A DNA stretch of 33,635 nt from an uncultured bacterium. GTDB taxonomy: Bacteria; Cyanobacteriota; Vampirovibrionia; Gastranaerophilales; Gastranaerophilaceae. A model generated the notes under the pieces. It searched no databases, was not told the DNA's origin, and saw only the letters and a program-made list of their open reading frames with translations. The first letter of the stretch is position 1. Every line of letters begins with the position of its first letter. Of this stretch, positions 8,475-16,487 are shown in pieces. The DNA lies in NCBI GenBank assembly GCA_949284155.1, contig CASDVD010000075.1, positions 1 through 33,635 on the forward strand, in the 5' to 3' direction. The translations under genes were made by a program, and so were the position numbers.

Positions 8475-8843
8475 AAAAGATAAAGCTATATTATTTTTTA
8501 AATATTTGAGAAGATAGCCGTTGTTCCATGGTTTCAAGTCTTTTTTAAGATTTATAAAAGAAGTTATTGTAAATTTTTCATAAAGTGTACTAAATCCACT
8601 CATTATCAATGTTTTCGCTATTGCTACACCGGTAAAATTGTAAAAGAAAAAGCATGGAAAGCTCAAAAATTGCCCGAAGTGAGAAAGTTTGTTTTAATAT
8701 AAAGATGTTCGGAATTTATTTGATGTTTAAATCATCACGGAGAAACAAAATTCTTCGGAGGAATTAACCGGCTGATTCAGCCTGATTTTTGCACGAAAAT
8801 TCATATACATCGTTTAACCGATAAATAAAATTTCAAACACGAC
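8475..8843. other. Gene-poor stretch with short open remnants and small hairpins
   Basis: About 370 bp carry no convincing gene. A minus-strand frame stays open from about 8694 to 8442 and reads fairly protein-like (a hydrophobic part, then KKDLKPWNNGYLLKYLKN), but it has only a TTG start and no ribosome site. A plus-strand frame at about 8723-8828 gives a 34-residue peptide containing GETKFFGGINRLIQPDF with no start codon. Both could be remnants of decayed genes or chance. Small inverted repeats include GATG/CATC near 8722-8736 and GGCTG/CAGCC at 8770-8782, the latter followed by a T run. I found no cobalamin riboswitch. Confidence 0.4.
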
Positions 8844-8849
8844 TATAAT
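8844..8849 (+). promoter_or_regulatory. Probable -10 box of the cobO promoter
   Basis: A perfect TATAAT lies 41 bp before the cobO start codon and has only a weak -35 region. If used, transcription starts near 8856 and leaves a leader of about 35 nt, too short for a cobalamin riboswitch. Confidence 0.45.
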
Positions 8850-8889
8850 ACAGATAGGAAATTATTTTCTATCAATCGGAGGAAGAATC

Positions 8890-9423
8890 TTGTTAGAACA
8901 CGGATACATACAAATCTACACCGGGGACGGAAAAGGAAAGACAACAGCATCACTAGGATTGGCATTGAGAGCATTGGGCCACGGTTGGAAGGTAATGATT
9001 ATCCAGTTCACCAAAGGAGATCAGGGAACCACATACGGTGAGATTGCTTCTGCCGGAAAATTCATGGAAAATCTTGAAGTTCATCAATTCGGTATGGACA
9101 GAGTTGTTTATAAACATAATGTTTGTATGGATGACTATAAAGAAGCTAAAAAAGGCTGGGAATTAGCTAAAAAAGCAATACAAAGCGGTGAATACCAGCT
9201 GGTAATTCTGGATGAACTTAATATTTGTATCGCCATGAATATGATTAAAGTTTCAGAAGTTAAAGAAGTTTTATTGAATAAGCCTGAAAACCTTGAAATT
9301 GTGTTGACAGGAAGATATGCTCATCCGGAGCTTATTGCTCTTGCGCATTTGGTTACTGAAATGAAACCTATCAAACACTATTTCGATATGGGTGTTATGG
9401 CAAGACAAGGTATCGAATATTAA
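8890..9423 (+). CDS. cobO: Cob(I)yrinic acid a,c-diamide adenosyltransferase (CobO/BtuR type)
   Basis: CobO transfers the adenosyl group of ATP to cobalt in corrinoids, making the adenosylated form of vitamin B12. The 177-aa length is typical. The Walker A motif GDGKGKTTA is near the N-terminus, followed by the family segments LGLALRALGHG and IIQFTKG, then the LVILDELN Walker B-like motif and VLTGR. The start codon is TTG, fixed by a strong GGAGG 7 nt upstream. No other cobalamin genes lie nearby, so it may serve salvage of imported corrinoids. A terminator follows 55 bp downstream. Confidence 0.94.
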   Translation: MLEHGYIQIYTGDGKGKTTASLGLALRALGHGWKVMIIQFTKGDQGTTYGEIASAGKFMENLEVHQFGMDRVVYKHNVCMDDYKEAKKGWELAKKAIQSGEYQLVILDELNICIAMNMIKVSEVKEVLLNKPENLEIVLTGRYAHPELIALAHLVTEMKPIKHYFDMGVMARQGIEY

Positions 9424-9477
9424 CGCAAATAATCCTTAAAGGGATTAGCGGAAATATACGGAGAAATGGGGAAATAC

Positions 9478-9504
9478 GGGAGGTTTAAAAACTCCCTTTT
9501 TTTT
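9478..9504 (+). terminator. Rho-independent terminator after cobO
   Basis: A 5-bp GGGAG/CTCCC stem (9478-9482 with 9492-9496) has a 9-nt loop and is followed by eight Ts. A weaker inverted repeat (AATCC/GGATT, near 9431-9446) lies just upstream. Confidence 0.75.
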
Positions 9505-9528
9505 ATTTTGTATTTTCCGCATTATAAA

Positions 9529-11502
9529 TTAATTTTTGTCCTTTTTAGGGAAGAATTTTATTACAGCAGCAATGCCAACCAAAATACCGGCAAAAACAAA
9601 TGCCGCTTTTGTTTTTGTATTGCCTGCCGTTATTGGTTTCCCTTTTCCTTTCAGATTGGCTGCAGCGTCTTGTGCCGGTTCTTTTTCATTTAGTATATTT
9701 TTGTATTTCACAATTTTTGAATAAAGTTCAGGATTTGCTTCATTCAATCCTTTTGCGACAAAAACCTTTTCTAAAGCATCCATTATGTTCAGACCAAATC
9801 CCTCATTAACAGCTGCCATATACGCCTGTTGAAAATTTGCCGGGATTTTATATCTGTAAGCAACATTAGTACTAAATGTCTGCTGGTCAAATCTTTCAGA
9901 CCGGCCAAAGACATCCATGTAAAAAAAGTAATTATTTTTTGCGCTCATTATTTCGGCAAATTTTGCTTTAGCAAATTGAACAGGTTCTTTCAATATTCCT
10001 TTTTTGATATGCAAGATATCGGAAAGAGGTTGTATTTGCTCAAATTTATGAAATTCAGCGACGGTTTTTCCGTTGCGTTTTACATTGTCCGCAGCACAAT
10101 TCGCTATTTGACGCAGAGGCTGAGGGTCATGATTTCCGACACCTATAATAAATCTGTCCGGATTCCACTTTAACTCTTTGGTAAATGCATGATTAGATCC
10201 CCAGCCTTCATGCATATATGTTGTACCGAGTACTTTTGTTCTTTTTTCAACACATTCTCTGAGCTTGTTATCCTTAAACAGCGCAAAATCAGACGGGTCA
10301 GCCTCAAACTCATGGCTCAACAACCCTGTATCAAAATCGTTGCCTTTAACCTCTTTAACGTAATTGTCAATTAAATCTAAAATTTTTCCGCCAAATTCCG
10401 GCTTCATAACATGCCTGCCGTCACGTGAAATAAGTTTCGGCTGCACATAATTCCAAGATGCATCGAACCTCAATGTATCATAGCGTTTTGCAAAAAATTG
10501 AACTTTCTCCTTCAGAACTTTAGAAATTTCACTATTCGGATCAGTTAATTTCTCAAAATCCGGAGCAATAAACTGCCAGCTGACTGAGCCCATGAAGTAA
10601 TTTCTGTTAAACGCCTTTGGATGGCGCCATATCAAATCCGGCGAAAATTTTAGCGGACAATCGCCGACAAGTTTTAAACCTTTTTTATTCAGCATCTTGC
10701 GTGCTTTTTGAAGATGTTCATCCGCCAAAAACTGTTTAAACTTGTGAAAATCGGCAAATTCCTTGCTTTCATTTTTAAGCTTTTGCAGCCGTTCAGCTTT
10801 GCCGGGCGGATTAAAATCGGGATTGTATAAATTTCTGTCCAGTTCATCCGGCCATTTTTCATAGTTTCTGTCATTGTGAAGCTCGGCCAAATAATCATAA
10901 AGCGCTTTATCTTCAAGTCTTTCTTTGTTTTCAGCCACATACTTTTTATAGCGCAATTTAACGGGATTTTCCTCCGTCAGCCTTTTGAAACGCTCATGGG
11001 CCTTTTTTAACGCCCTCTCATTGGGACTGTTAGAATCAACTACATTTTCATAATTTACCAGCTTATCATTCAAAGAGCCCGAATTATAACGAACAACACT
11101 GTCAAATTCATCTTTTTTAAGAATTGCTGCATATTCAGGTGTAGTTAGAAGATATGTATTTATAACATGATTTCCCAAAGCGGTAGAATCACCGCCATAG
11201 GCTATATAAGTCCCCTTAACCCCGTACGTCTGATTTTGAGGAAGAACTTTCACTTCATTAATCCCCAGATATGTCTTCATCATGTCGAAGAATTTCATAG
11301 ATTCTTCAGATGTAAGATTACCGACACCGGTATTTTTTTCAGGAGACTGCGGAAGACATGCATCATGCACTATCAATATGGAACGCCCTGTTTGACCCGC
11401 AAGCTTTTTAGCCTCATCCCTGACCGAGGTAAATTCCTTAATTTCCTCATTTTGAAGAGACCTGCCAAAATTTATACCGCTTTGGATATTTCTAACTTTC
11501 AT
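9529..11502 (-). CDS. Divergent GH77 (MalQ-like) 4-alpha-glucanotransferase with C-terminal membrane tail
   Basis: A 657-aa protein. The core resembles glycoside hydrolase family 77 amylomaltase: a segment FHKFKQFLADEHL, then GLKLVGDCPLKFSPDLIW (about 275-292), matching the family IGDxPIFV..DSADVW region. RYDTLRFDASW keeps the nucleophile aspartate (D347). LLSHEFEAD keeps an acid/base glutamate candidate (E398), and GVGNHDPQP keeps the transition-state HD (H458, D459). MalQ rearranges alpha-1,4-glucans. Two features are unusual: an MKVRNIQSGINFGRS leader shared with other genes here, and a C-terminal hydrophobic helix (about 633-651) ending PKKDKN, suggesting a tail anchor. I chose the ATG at 11502 (GAGAG 9 nt upstream) over the GTG at 11508. 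Activity is unproven because the motifs are divergent. Confidence 0.78.
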   Translation of the reverse strand: MKVRNIQSGINFGRSLQNEEIKEFTSVRDEAKKLAGQTGRSILIVHDACLPQSPEKNTGVGNLTSEESMKFFDMMKTYLGINEVKVLPQNQTYGVKGTYIAYGGDSTALGNHVINTYLLTTPEYAAILKKDEFDSVVRYNSGSLNDKLVNYENVVDSNSPNERALKKAHERFKRLTEENPVKLRYKKYVAENKERLEDKALYDYLAELHNDRNYEKWPDELDRNLYNPDFNPPGKAERLQKLKNESKEFADFHKFKQFLADEHLQKARKMLNKKGLKLVGDCPLKFSPDLIWRHPKAFNRNYFMGSVSWQFIAPDFEKLTDPNSEISKVLKEKVQFFAKRYDTLRFDASWNYVQPKLISRDGRHVMKPEFGGKILDLIDNYVKEVKGNDFDTGLLSHEFEADPSDFALFKDNKLRECVEKRTKVLGTTYMHEGWGSNHAFTKELKWNPDRFIIGVGNHDPQPLRQIANCAADNVKRNGKTVAEFHKFEQIQPLSDILHIKKGILKEPVQFAKAKFAEIMSAKNNYFFYMDVFGRSERFDQQTFSTNVAYRYKIPANFQQAYMAAVNEGFGLNIMDALEKVFVAKGLNEANPELYSKIVKYKNILNEKEPAQDAAANLKGKGKPITAGNTKTKAAFVFAGILVGIAAVIKFFPKKDKN

Positions 11503-11551
11503 AAACACATACTCTCTTGTATAAAAACAGAAATAAAATAAATTTGCTACT

Positions 11552-11560
11552 ATTGTATCA
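11552..11560 (-). promoter_or_regulatory. Extended -10-like promoter of the GH77-like gene
   Basis: On the minus strand TGATACAAT (TGn plus TACAAT) lies about 50 bp before the ATG. No clear -35 box is present. Confidence 0.4.
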
Positions 11561-11647
11561 TTCAGAAATATTTTTCTTACATTTCATAACATTTCTTAAA
11601 AATATTTTAATTATTTAATACAATCAGCACAATTATAATTTATCGGT

Positions 11648-11653
11648 TATACT
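11648..11653 (+). promoter_or_regulatory. Possible -10 box of the rfbCBA operon
   Basis: TATACT lies 22 bp before the rfbC ATG; another TATAAT is at 11634-11639. Neither has a good -35 box, so the choice is uncertain. Confidence 0.3.
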
Positions 11654-11675
11654 TATAAAGTTGGAGAAAGAAAAA

Positions 11676-12233
11676 ATGCCTTTTAAATTTGAAAAATTAG
11701 ATATCAATGATGTTGTCCTTATAACCCCCAAAATTTTTCCTGATGAACGGGGATTTTTTACAGAAACATATAAAAAATCAGAATTCTGTAAAAATGGTAT
11801 AAAAACAGAATTTGTTCAAGACAACCATTCAAAATCAGCCCAAGGGGTGCTGCGGGGATTACATTACCAGAAAAAGCCCAAAGCACAAGCAAAACTTGTC
11901 CGCTGCACAAGCGGAAAGATTTTTGATGTAGCGGTAGACTTAAGAAAAGACTCAAAAACTTTTGGAAAATGGACTGGTGCAATTCTTTCGGAAGAAAATA
12001 AAAAAATGCTTTTTATTCCGGAAGGCTTTGCCCACGGATTTATTGTCCTCAGCGACTCAGCTGAATTAATGTATAAAGCCTCCGATGAATACTCGCCCGA
12101 AAATGACAGGGGAATAAGATATAATGACCCTGAAATCAATATAGACTGGGGAGTTGAGTTTGAACCACTTGTCAGTGAAAAGGATAAAAATCAACCGTTT
12201 TTAAAAGATACAGTTGAGGAGGATTTATTTTGA
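11676..12233 (+). CDS. rfbC: dTDP-4-dehydrorhamnose 3,5-epimerase
   Basis: RfbC (RmlC) epimerises C3 and C5 of dTDP-4-keto-6-deoxyglucose on the way to dTDP-rhamnose. The 185-aa cupin shows the family segments PDERGFFTETY, FVQDNHSKS, GVLRGLHYQ (with the catalytic-type histidine), the FIPEGFAHGF motif and YSPENDRGIRYNDPEINIDW. I chose the ATG at 11676, with GGAGAAAG about 9 nt upstream. An in-frame TTG at 11661 would swallow that ribosome site. Its stop codon overlaps the start of rfbB by 4 nt, so the two are translationally coupled. Confidence 0.95.
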   Translation: MPFKFEKLDINDVVLITPKIFPDERGFFTETYKKSEFCKNGIKTEFVQDNHSKSAQGVLRGLHYQKKPKAQAKLVRCTSGKIFDVAVDLRKDSKTFGKWTGAILSEENKKMLFIPEGFAHGFIVLSDSAELMYKASDEYSPENDRGIRYNDPEINIDWGVEFEPLVSEKDKNQPFLKDTVEEDLF

Positions 12234-13207
12234 AACTAGTAGTAACAGGCGGTGCCGGCTTTATCGGAAGTTGTTTCATCAGACATATTCTTTCTGTATA
12301 TCCCGATTATAAGGTTATCAATCTTGATGCTTTGACTTATGCCGGTAATATCCAAAATCTTGATGATGTTAAAGACAATCCTAATTACAGCTTTATTCAC
12401 GGAAATATTTGCGACAAAAAATTAGTTTCCGAAATATTAAAAGAAGCGGATGCAGTTGTAAACTTTGCCGCAGAAAGTCATGTTGACCGTTCAATAACAG
12501 GGCCTGAAATATTTGTTGAAACAAATGTACAAGGCACTTTGAATCTTCTGCAATGCGCAAAAGATTCAGGTATAAACCGCTATCTTCAAGTTTCTACCGA
12601 TGAAGTCTACGGTACATTGCCAAAAGACGGATACTTTTATGAAACAACACCTCTGGCGCCTAATTCACCGTATTCCGCATCAAAGGCCGGTGCTGATTTG
12701 CTTGTGAGGGCATATTTTGAAACATACAAATTACCTGCATTAATTACCCGCTGTTCTAATAATTACGGGCCTTACCAATATCCTGAAAAGCTTATTCCCT
12801 TCTTCATTTCACAACTATTAAAAGGTGAAAAGGTTCCGGTATACGGTGACGGATTGAATGTACGTGACTGGCTTTATGTTTACGACCATTGCAAAGCTAT
12901 TGATGTTGTTTTGCATAAAGGAAAAGAAGGAGAAGTATACAATATCGGCGGACATAACGAAAAAACAAATCTTGAAATAACAAAAATCATTCTTGATGCG
13001 ATGGGAAAAGACGAATCGTCAATAAATTTTGTTAAAGACAGATTGGGACATGACAGGCGCTATGCTATTGATAATACAAAGATACAATCGGAATTAGGCT
13101 GGAGACCTTCATTAACTTTTGAAGAAGGTATAAAGCTGACCATTGACTGGTATTTAAACAACCAAGAATGGATTAAACAAATAGAAAAAAAGAAAGGTGC
13201 GGCATAA
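12230..13207 (+). CDS. rfbB: dTDP-glucose 4,6-dehydratase
   Basis: RfbB (RmlB) converts dTDP-glucose to dTDP-4-keto-6-deoxyglucose with bound NAD. The 325-aa short-chain dehydrogenase-type protein shows the Rossmann motif GGAGFIGS (7-14), the active-site TDE (123-125) and the YxxxK pair (Y148, K152, in YSASKAGAD). The conserved RCSNNYGPYQYPEKLIP segment of the family is intact. The start is TTG, with GAGGAGG about 7 nt upstream inside the end of rfbC; the 4-nt overlap is TTGA. rfbA begins directly after its stop. Confidence 0.95.
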   Translation: MKLVVTGGAGFIGSCFIRHILSVYPDYKVINLDALTYAGNIQNLDDVKDNPNYSFIHGNICDKKLVSEILKEADAVVNFAAESHVDRSITGPEIFVETNVQGTLNLLQCAKDSGINRYLQVSTDEVYGTLPKDGYFYETTPLAPNSPYSASKAGADLLVRAYFETYKLPALITRCSNNYGPYQYPEKLIPFFISQLLKGEKVPVYGDGLNVRDWLYVYDHCKAIDVVLHKGKEGEVYNIGGHNEKTNLEITKIILDAMGKDESSINFVKDRLGHDRRYAIDNTKIQSELGWRPSLTFEEGIKLTIDWYLNNQEWIKQIEKKKGAA

Positions 13208-14086
13208 ATGAAAGGTATCGTTCTTGCAGGCGGCGCCGGAACCAGACTTTATCCGAGCACAATGGCAGTTTCGAAACAGCTTCTGCCTATTTATGACAAA
13301 CCCATGATTTATCATCCGATATCTGTTTTAATGCTTGCCGGTATACGGGATATTTTGATTATTTCAACGCCGGATGATCTGCCCAACTTCAAAAAATTGC
13401 TCAAAGACGGTACCCAATTCGGCATTAAATTTACTTATAAAGAGCAGCCTTCTCCTGACGGACTGGCTCAGGCTTTCATTCTTGGCGAGGAATTTATAGG
13501 AAATGACCCGGCAGCTTTAATACTCGGCGACAATATTTTTTACGGCCCGGGTTTTTCCGGAATGCTCAGAAAAACCGTAACTGATATTGAAGAACACGGC
13601 GGCGCCGCTATTTTCGGCTATCAGGTGAAAGATCCGGAACGCTTCGGAGTCGTTTCTTTTGACAATAACGGATTTGCAAAGACTATTGAAGAAAAACCCG
13701 CATCGCCAAAGTCTAATTATGCAGTAACCGGACTGTATTTTTACGACAATAATGTGATAAACAATGCAAAATCACTGAAACCTTCCGCAAGAGGAGAGCT
13801 CGAAATCACTGACCTGAACAAAATATACCTTCAAAATAAGCAATTAAAAGTTCAAATATTAGGCAGAGGCTTTGCCTGGCTGGATACGGGGACTCATCAT
13901 TCTTTGCTTCAGGCTTCTGAATATGTCCATACCATTGAAGAAAATCAGGGCATAAAAATAGCTTGTCTTGAGGAAGTTGCTTTCCGGATGGGTTTTGTGC
14001 ACAAAGAAGTTTTATTAGAAAATATTTCCGGATACAAAAATAATGAATACTTTGAATATGTGAAAAAAATCCTTTCTCAAGATTAA
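13208..14086 (+). CDS. rfbA: Glucose-1-phosphate thymidylyltransferase
   Basis: RfbA (RmlA) makes dTDP-glucose from dTTP and glucose-1-phosphate, the first step of the dTDP-sugar route. The 292-aa length is normal. The nucleotide-binding motif [11 protein letters not shown] is near the N-terminus, followed by [25 protein letters not shown] and [20 protein letters not shown]. The ATG follows the rfbB stop without any gap. The operon order is C-B-A and there is no rfbD (the reductase that finishes dTDP-rhamnose). The last step is either encoded elsewhere or the keto-sugar feeds a different product. Confidence 0.96.
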   Translation: MKGIVLAGGAGTRLYPSTMAVSKQLLPIYDKPMIYHPISVLMLAGIRDILIISTPDDLPNFKKLLKDGTQFGIKFTYKEQPSPDGLAQAFILGEEFIGNDPAALILGDNIFYGPGFSGMLRKTVTDIEEHGGAAIFGYQVKDPERFGVVSFDNNGFAKTIEEKPASPKSNYAVTGLYFYDNNVINNAKSLKPSARGELEITDLNKIYLQNKQLKVQILGRGFAWLDTGTHHSLLQASEYVHTIEENQGIKIACLEEVAFRMGFVHKEVLLENISGYKNNEYFEYVKKILSQD

Positions 14087-14089
14087 ATT

Positions 14090-14419
14090 TTAAATAATTA
14101 TATCTATATTTTCACCTAAATCTTTTTTAATTTTATCCAATACTGTCTGCACATTTTCCGGATTATCAGAAAAAGCAGAATTAAGTTCATCTGTTGCACT
14201 TTTTAATTTGGGATACTTACCTGTTATTTTCTCACCGATAATTTGCGCATGATACTTAAATCCTCTATTGCCGACTATCGGCTTTTCACAAAAGGTATTC
14301 AGCACCTTCTTTATTCCGTTCATTCCGCCGGAATATAGCACTTTTTGAGTAGTAACACCTAAAACATCTAATGTATTCAGTTGAGCACTGAACGATGGTG
14401 AATAACTTCTAGTTTTCAT
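14090..14419 (-). CDS. Small protein with PSFSA leader, coupled to the deiminase-like gene, 109 aa
   Basis: Not recognised. The start MKTRSYSPSFSAQLN carries a leader of the PSFKG kind seen in several genes here. The rest is soluble and helical (LKSATDELNSAF, then VQTVLDKIKKDLGENIDIII). I chose the ATG at 14419 because it overlaps the stop of the upstream gene as ATGA, a classic translational-coupling arrangement; an earlier in-frame start at 14458 lies inside that gene. Coupling suggests that it acts with the deiminase-fold protein, perhaps as a partner; that is inference. It is convergent with rfbA, 3 bp away. Confidence 0.7.
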   Translation of the reverse strand: MKTRSYSPSFSAQLNTLDVLGVTTQKVLYSGGMNGIKKVLNTFCEKPIVGNRGFKYHAQIIGEKITGKYPKLKSATDELNSAFSDNPENVQTVLDKIKKDLGENIDIII

Positions 14420-15747
14420 TTTATTTTCACTTTCGTTGGAATTTCCGCACACATACAATGAATACCGCCCTGAAATTCAGGCAAAAATTCTTTAGCTATC
14501 GCATCATTTTCACCCGATACAAAGTAGACTTTTTCCTCTTTTACATAAGGTTTTATACTTTCAAGAAATTTTTTCTTCATGCTGAAGCCGATTTTTTTCT
14601 CAATTTCATCGGTAATAAATAATCCTTTATCAAATAAAGAATTATTAGTAATATAAACTAATTCATCATTATTATTTTTGAAAACTACAGCATTTAAATA
14701 ATTATGAAGCTGCTTGAGAAAAAAATCCTTCTGCCTTCCGGGAGAATGGTTTTCATATATTTCATAAATCCTTCCCGGAACTCTTATAGTTTCAAAACCG
14801 GCCTCATTCAAAACTTTCTCAACTTCAGGCGCTTTCGGATACGGGTTAAGCGACATAATTTTTTGTATTTGTTTCATGCCCATACCCAAAGCCATAAAAA
14901 CTTTTTGATATTTCAAAGAGTCTATGCTCGATTGAATTTTATACATTTTTTCACAAACTTTATCAAAGCCTTCGGATAATGCTGATACAGTAAGTTCATC
15001 ATCGGCAACAAGCACACGTTTTTTATCCAAAGGACGAATGAACATGTCGAGGTGATAATCCGCCTGAGGAATCACATGTACTTTATCAACCTCAAACATC
15101 TTTTTTATTTTATCTATGCTGAATTTTTTCAGCTCATCTTCCCCTATCAGAAGTTCATCTTTCGCCTTTTCAGTTTGCACAAGAAAAAAATTTCCGCCCG
15201 GTATATGAGTCCGGCGTCTTAATTTTTCAAGAATTCCAGAGTACTCTTTAATATCTTTATCTATTAGATTTTTTTGAATTAATTTCCGCTCTTGTGTAAG
15301 CTCATTAACACCGTATACAAATTCAACATTTCCTAATTTGCACTTTGGAAGATTAACCATAAAAGACAAAAAATTTTGCAAATCTTCTATATTAGTCCCG
15401 CTTCTTACATCTTGCTGAGTTTTATCAAAATTAAGATTAAAAAACTTTTTTACAACTTCCGTTTCTCCAAATTCCTCAAAACATTGAAGTTTATTTTTGA
15501 CAACAGTCCAAAAATCCTGCGCCCAGCACCCTTTTAATATAGGCTGCTCACCGACACTGTTTTTGCTTATTGTAATACCGGCTTCATTCCTGTTCAAAAT
15601 ATACAGGGGCAAATTTTCTTTTTTTGTTATTTCAAGCATTTCTCCGGCTATACCGCAATAATTTGAATTCATTAGAATCCCTCCGAGTTTGCGTGCATCA
15701 TAGCCTTTGAATGAAGGTTTTGCTAAATTAAATGAATCTACTCTCAT
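14416..15747 (-). CDS. Deiminase/amidinotransferase-fold enzyme (agmatine-deiminase/PAD-like) with PSFKG leader
   Basis: A 443-aa protein whose motifs fit the guanidino-modifying enzyme fold. GCWAQDFW (D78) resembles the WARD substrate motif, and IPGGNFFLV (184-186) the conserved GGN. YHLDMF (H232, D234) resembles the catalytic HxDM, and GGIHCM near the C-terminus (C431) resembles the GGIHC nucleophile loop of agmatine deiminase. All three catalytic residue types are present, so activity on arginine, agmatine or a peptidyl arginine is possible. Sequence similarity outside the motifs is low and the substrate is unknown. The N-terminus MRVDSFNLAKPSFKG is the shared leader, not a signal peptide. 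AGAG lies 5 nt before the ATG. It overlaps the next gene by 4 nt. Confidence 0.75.
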   Translation of the reverse strand: MRVDSFNLAKPSFKGYDARKLGGILMNSNYCGIAGEMLEITKKENLPLYILNRNEAGITISKNSVGEQPILKGCWAQDFWTVVKNKLQCFEEFGETEVVKKFFNLNFDKTQQDVRSGTNIEDLQNFLSFMVNLPKCKLGNVEFVYGVNELTQERKLIQKNLIDKDIKEYSGILEKLRRRTHIPGGNFFLVQTEKAKDELLIGEDELKKFSIDKIKKMFEVDKVHVIPQADYHLDMFIRPLDKKRVLVADDELTVSALSEGFDKVCEKMYKIQSSIDSLKYQKVFMALGMGMKQIQKIMSLNPYPKAPEVEKVLNEAGFETIRVPGRIYEIYENHSPGRQKDFFLKQLHNYLNAVVFKNNNDELVYITNNSLFDKGLFITDEIEKKIGFSMKKKFLESIKPYVKEEKVYFVSGENDAIAKEFLPEFQGGIHCMCAEIPTKVKIK

Positions 15748-15821
15748 ATATACTCTAAATCAGTAATAAAATTTTTTTGCTATAGATAGCAAAAAAAATC
15801 TATTTTGATTTTAATTTGTTT

Positions 15822-16487
15822 ATGAAAGTAGAAAATAATATATCAAAAATCATTTCACAACCCGTCAGCTATCAAAAGCCCAAAATAAACTCTCAGGAAA
15901 ATTTGAATACAAAAACAGAACCTCTTGATAAAGAAATCAAATATGCAGCAGGATTCCTCGGCGGCTGCGCCTTTGCAGGGATTATAATGTACGGCGGACG
16001 AAACAATTTTGCAAAACTTATTACAAAAATCAAAAATAAACCTCCAAAAACTAATGAAAACTTCCCGAGAAAAACAGATGACATTTTGCAGCAGGCTGAA
16101 GAAGTTTTAAAAGATAAGTTGAAAAACAAAACGCCGCTTGATATGGCAGATAATATGACACTTGAAGAAATAATTTACTACAAAAATTTCGTAAAAGAAG
16201 ATTTGCTTGAAAAATTAGACTATGCAATTGTATATAAATATCTGCATAAAAAATGTGATGCGGATTTATACATCAAAACAATGGACAGTTATATAAATAA
16301 TAAGATAAATCAAAAAAAATGTTTATCATCAGGAACATTTGACGCTATGAAAGTACTTATTAAAGCATACGTTAAAACAAACCAAAAAGAAAAAGCCGTT
16401 GATATATGCGAACGATTTATTACAAATAACAATATGGATTTTCGGGTTGACAAAATAAAGCAATTTTTAACAGATTTAACCTCATAA
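15822..16487 (+). CDS. One-TM hypothetical protein with MKVEN leader, 221 aa
   Basis: Not recognised. The N-terminus MKVENNISKI is followed by a hydrophilic stretch, a single glycine/alanine-rich membrane segment (about 41-58) and a lysine-rich linker. The helical C-terminal domain (about 95-221) has a repeat-like pattern (AIVYKYLHKKCDADLYIKTM, MKVLIKAYVKTNQKEKAVDI) reminiscent of TPR-type helical hairpins. I chose the ATG at 15822; a TTG at 15816 is also in frame. No ribosome binding site is visible. The 3' end overlaps the convergent peptidase-like gene by 6 bp. Confidence 0.65.
   Translation: MKVENNISKIISQPVSYQKPKINSQENLNTKTEPLDKEIKYAAGFLGGCAFAGIIMYGGRNNFAKLITKIKNKPPKTNENFPRKTDDILQQAEEVLKDKLKNKTPLDMADNMTLEEIIYYKNFVKEDLLEKLDYAIVYKYLHKKCDADLYIKTMDSYINNKINQKKCLSSGTFDAMKVLIKAYVKTNQKEKAVDICERFITNNNMDFRVDKIKQFLTDLTS

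Noticed and set aside
8640-8889. Cobalamin riboswitch upstream of cobO
   Set aside because: The conserved B12-box and core elements are not present, and the probable -10 box at 8844-8849 leaves a leader of only about 35 nt.
11503-11508. Longer start (GTG, reading MFMKV) for the GH77-like gene
   Set aside because: The ATG at 11502 has better ribosome-site spacing, and MKVRN is the start shared with other genes. The same reasoning removed the TTG at 15816.
9529-11541. Several open plus-strand frames inside the GH77-like gene
   Set aside because: They are shadows of a long minus-strand gene with clear family motifs, and lack ribosome sites and protein-like composition.
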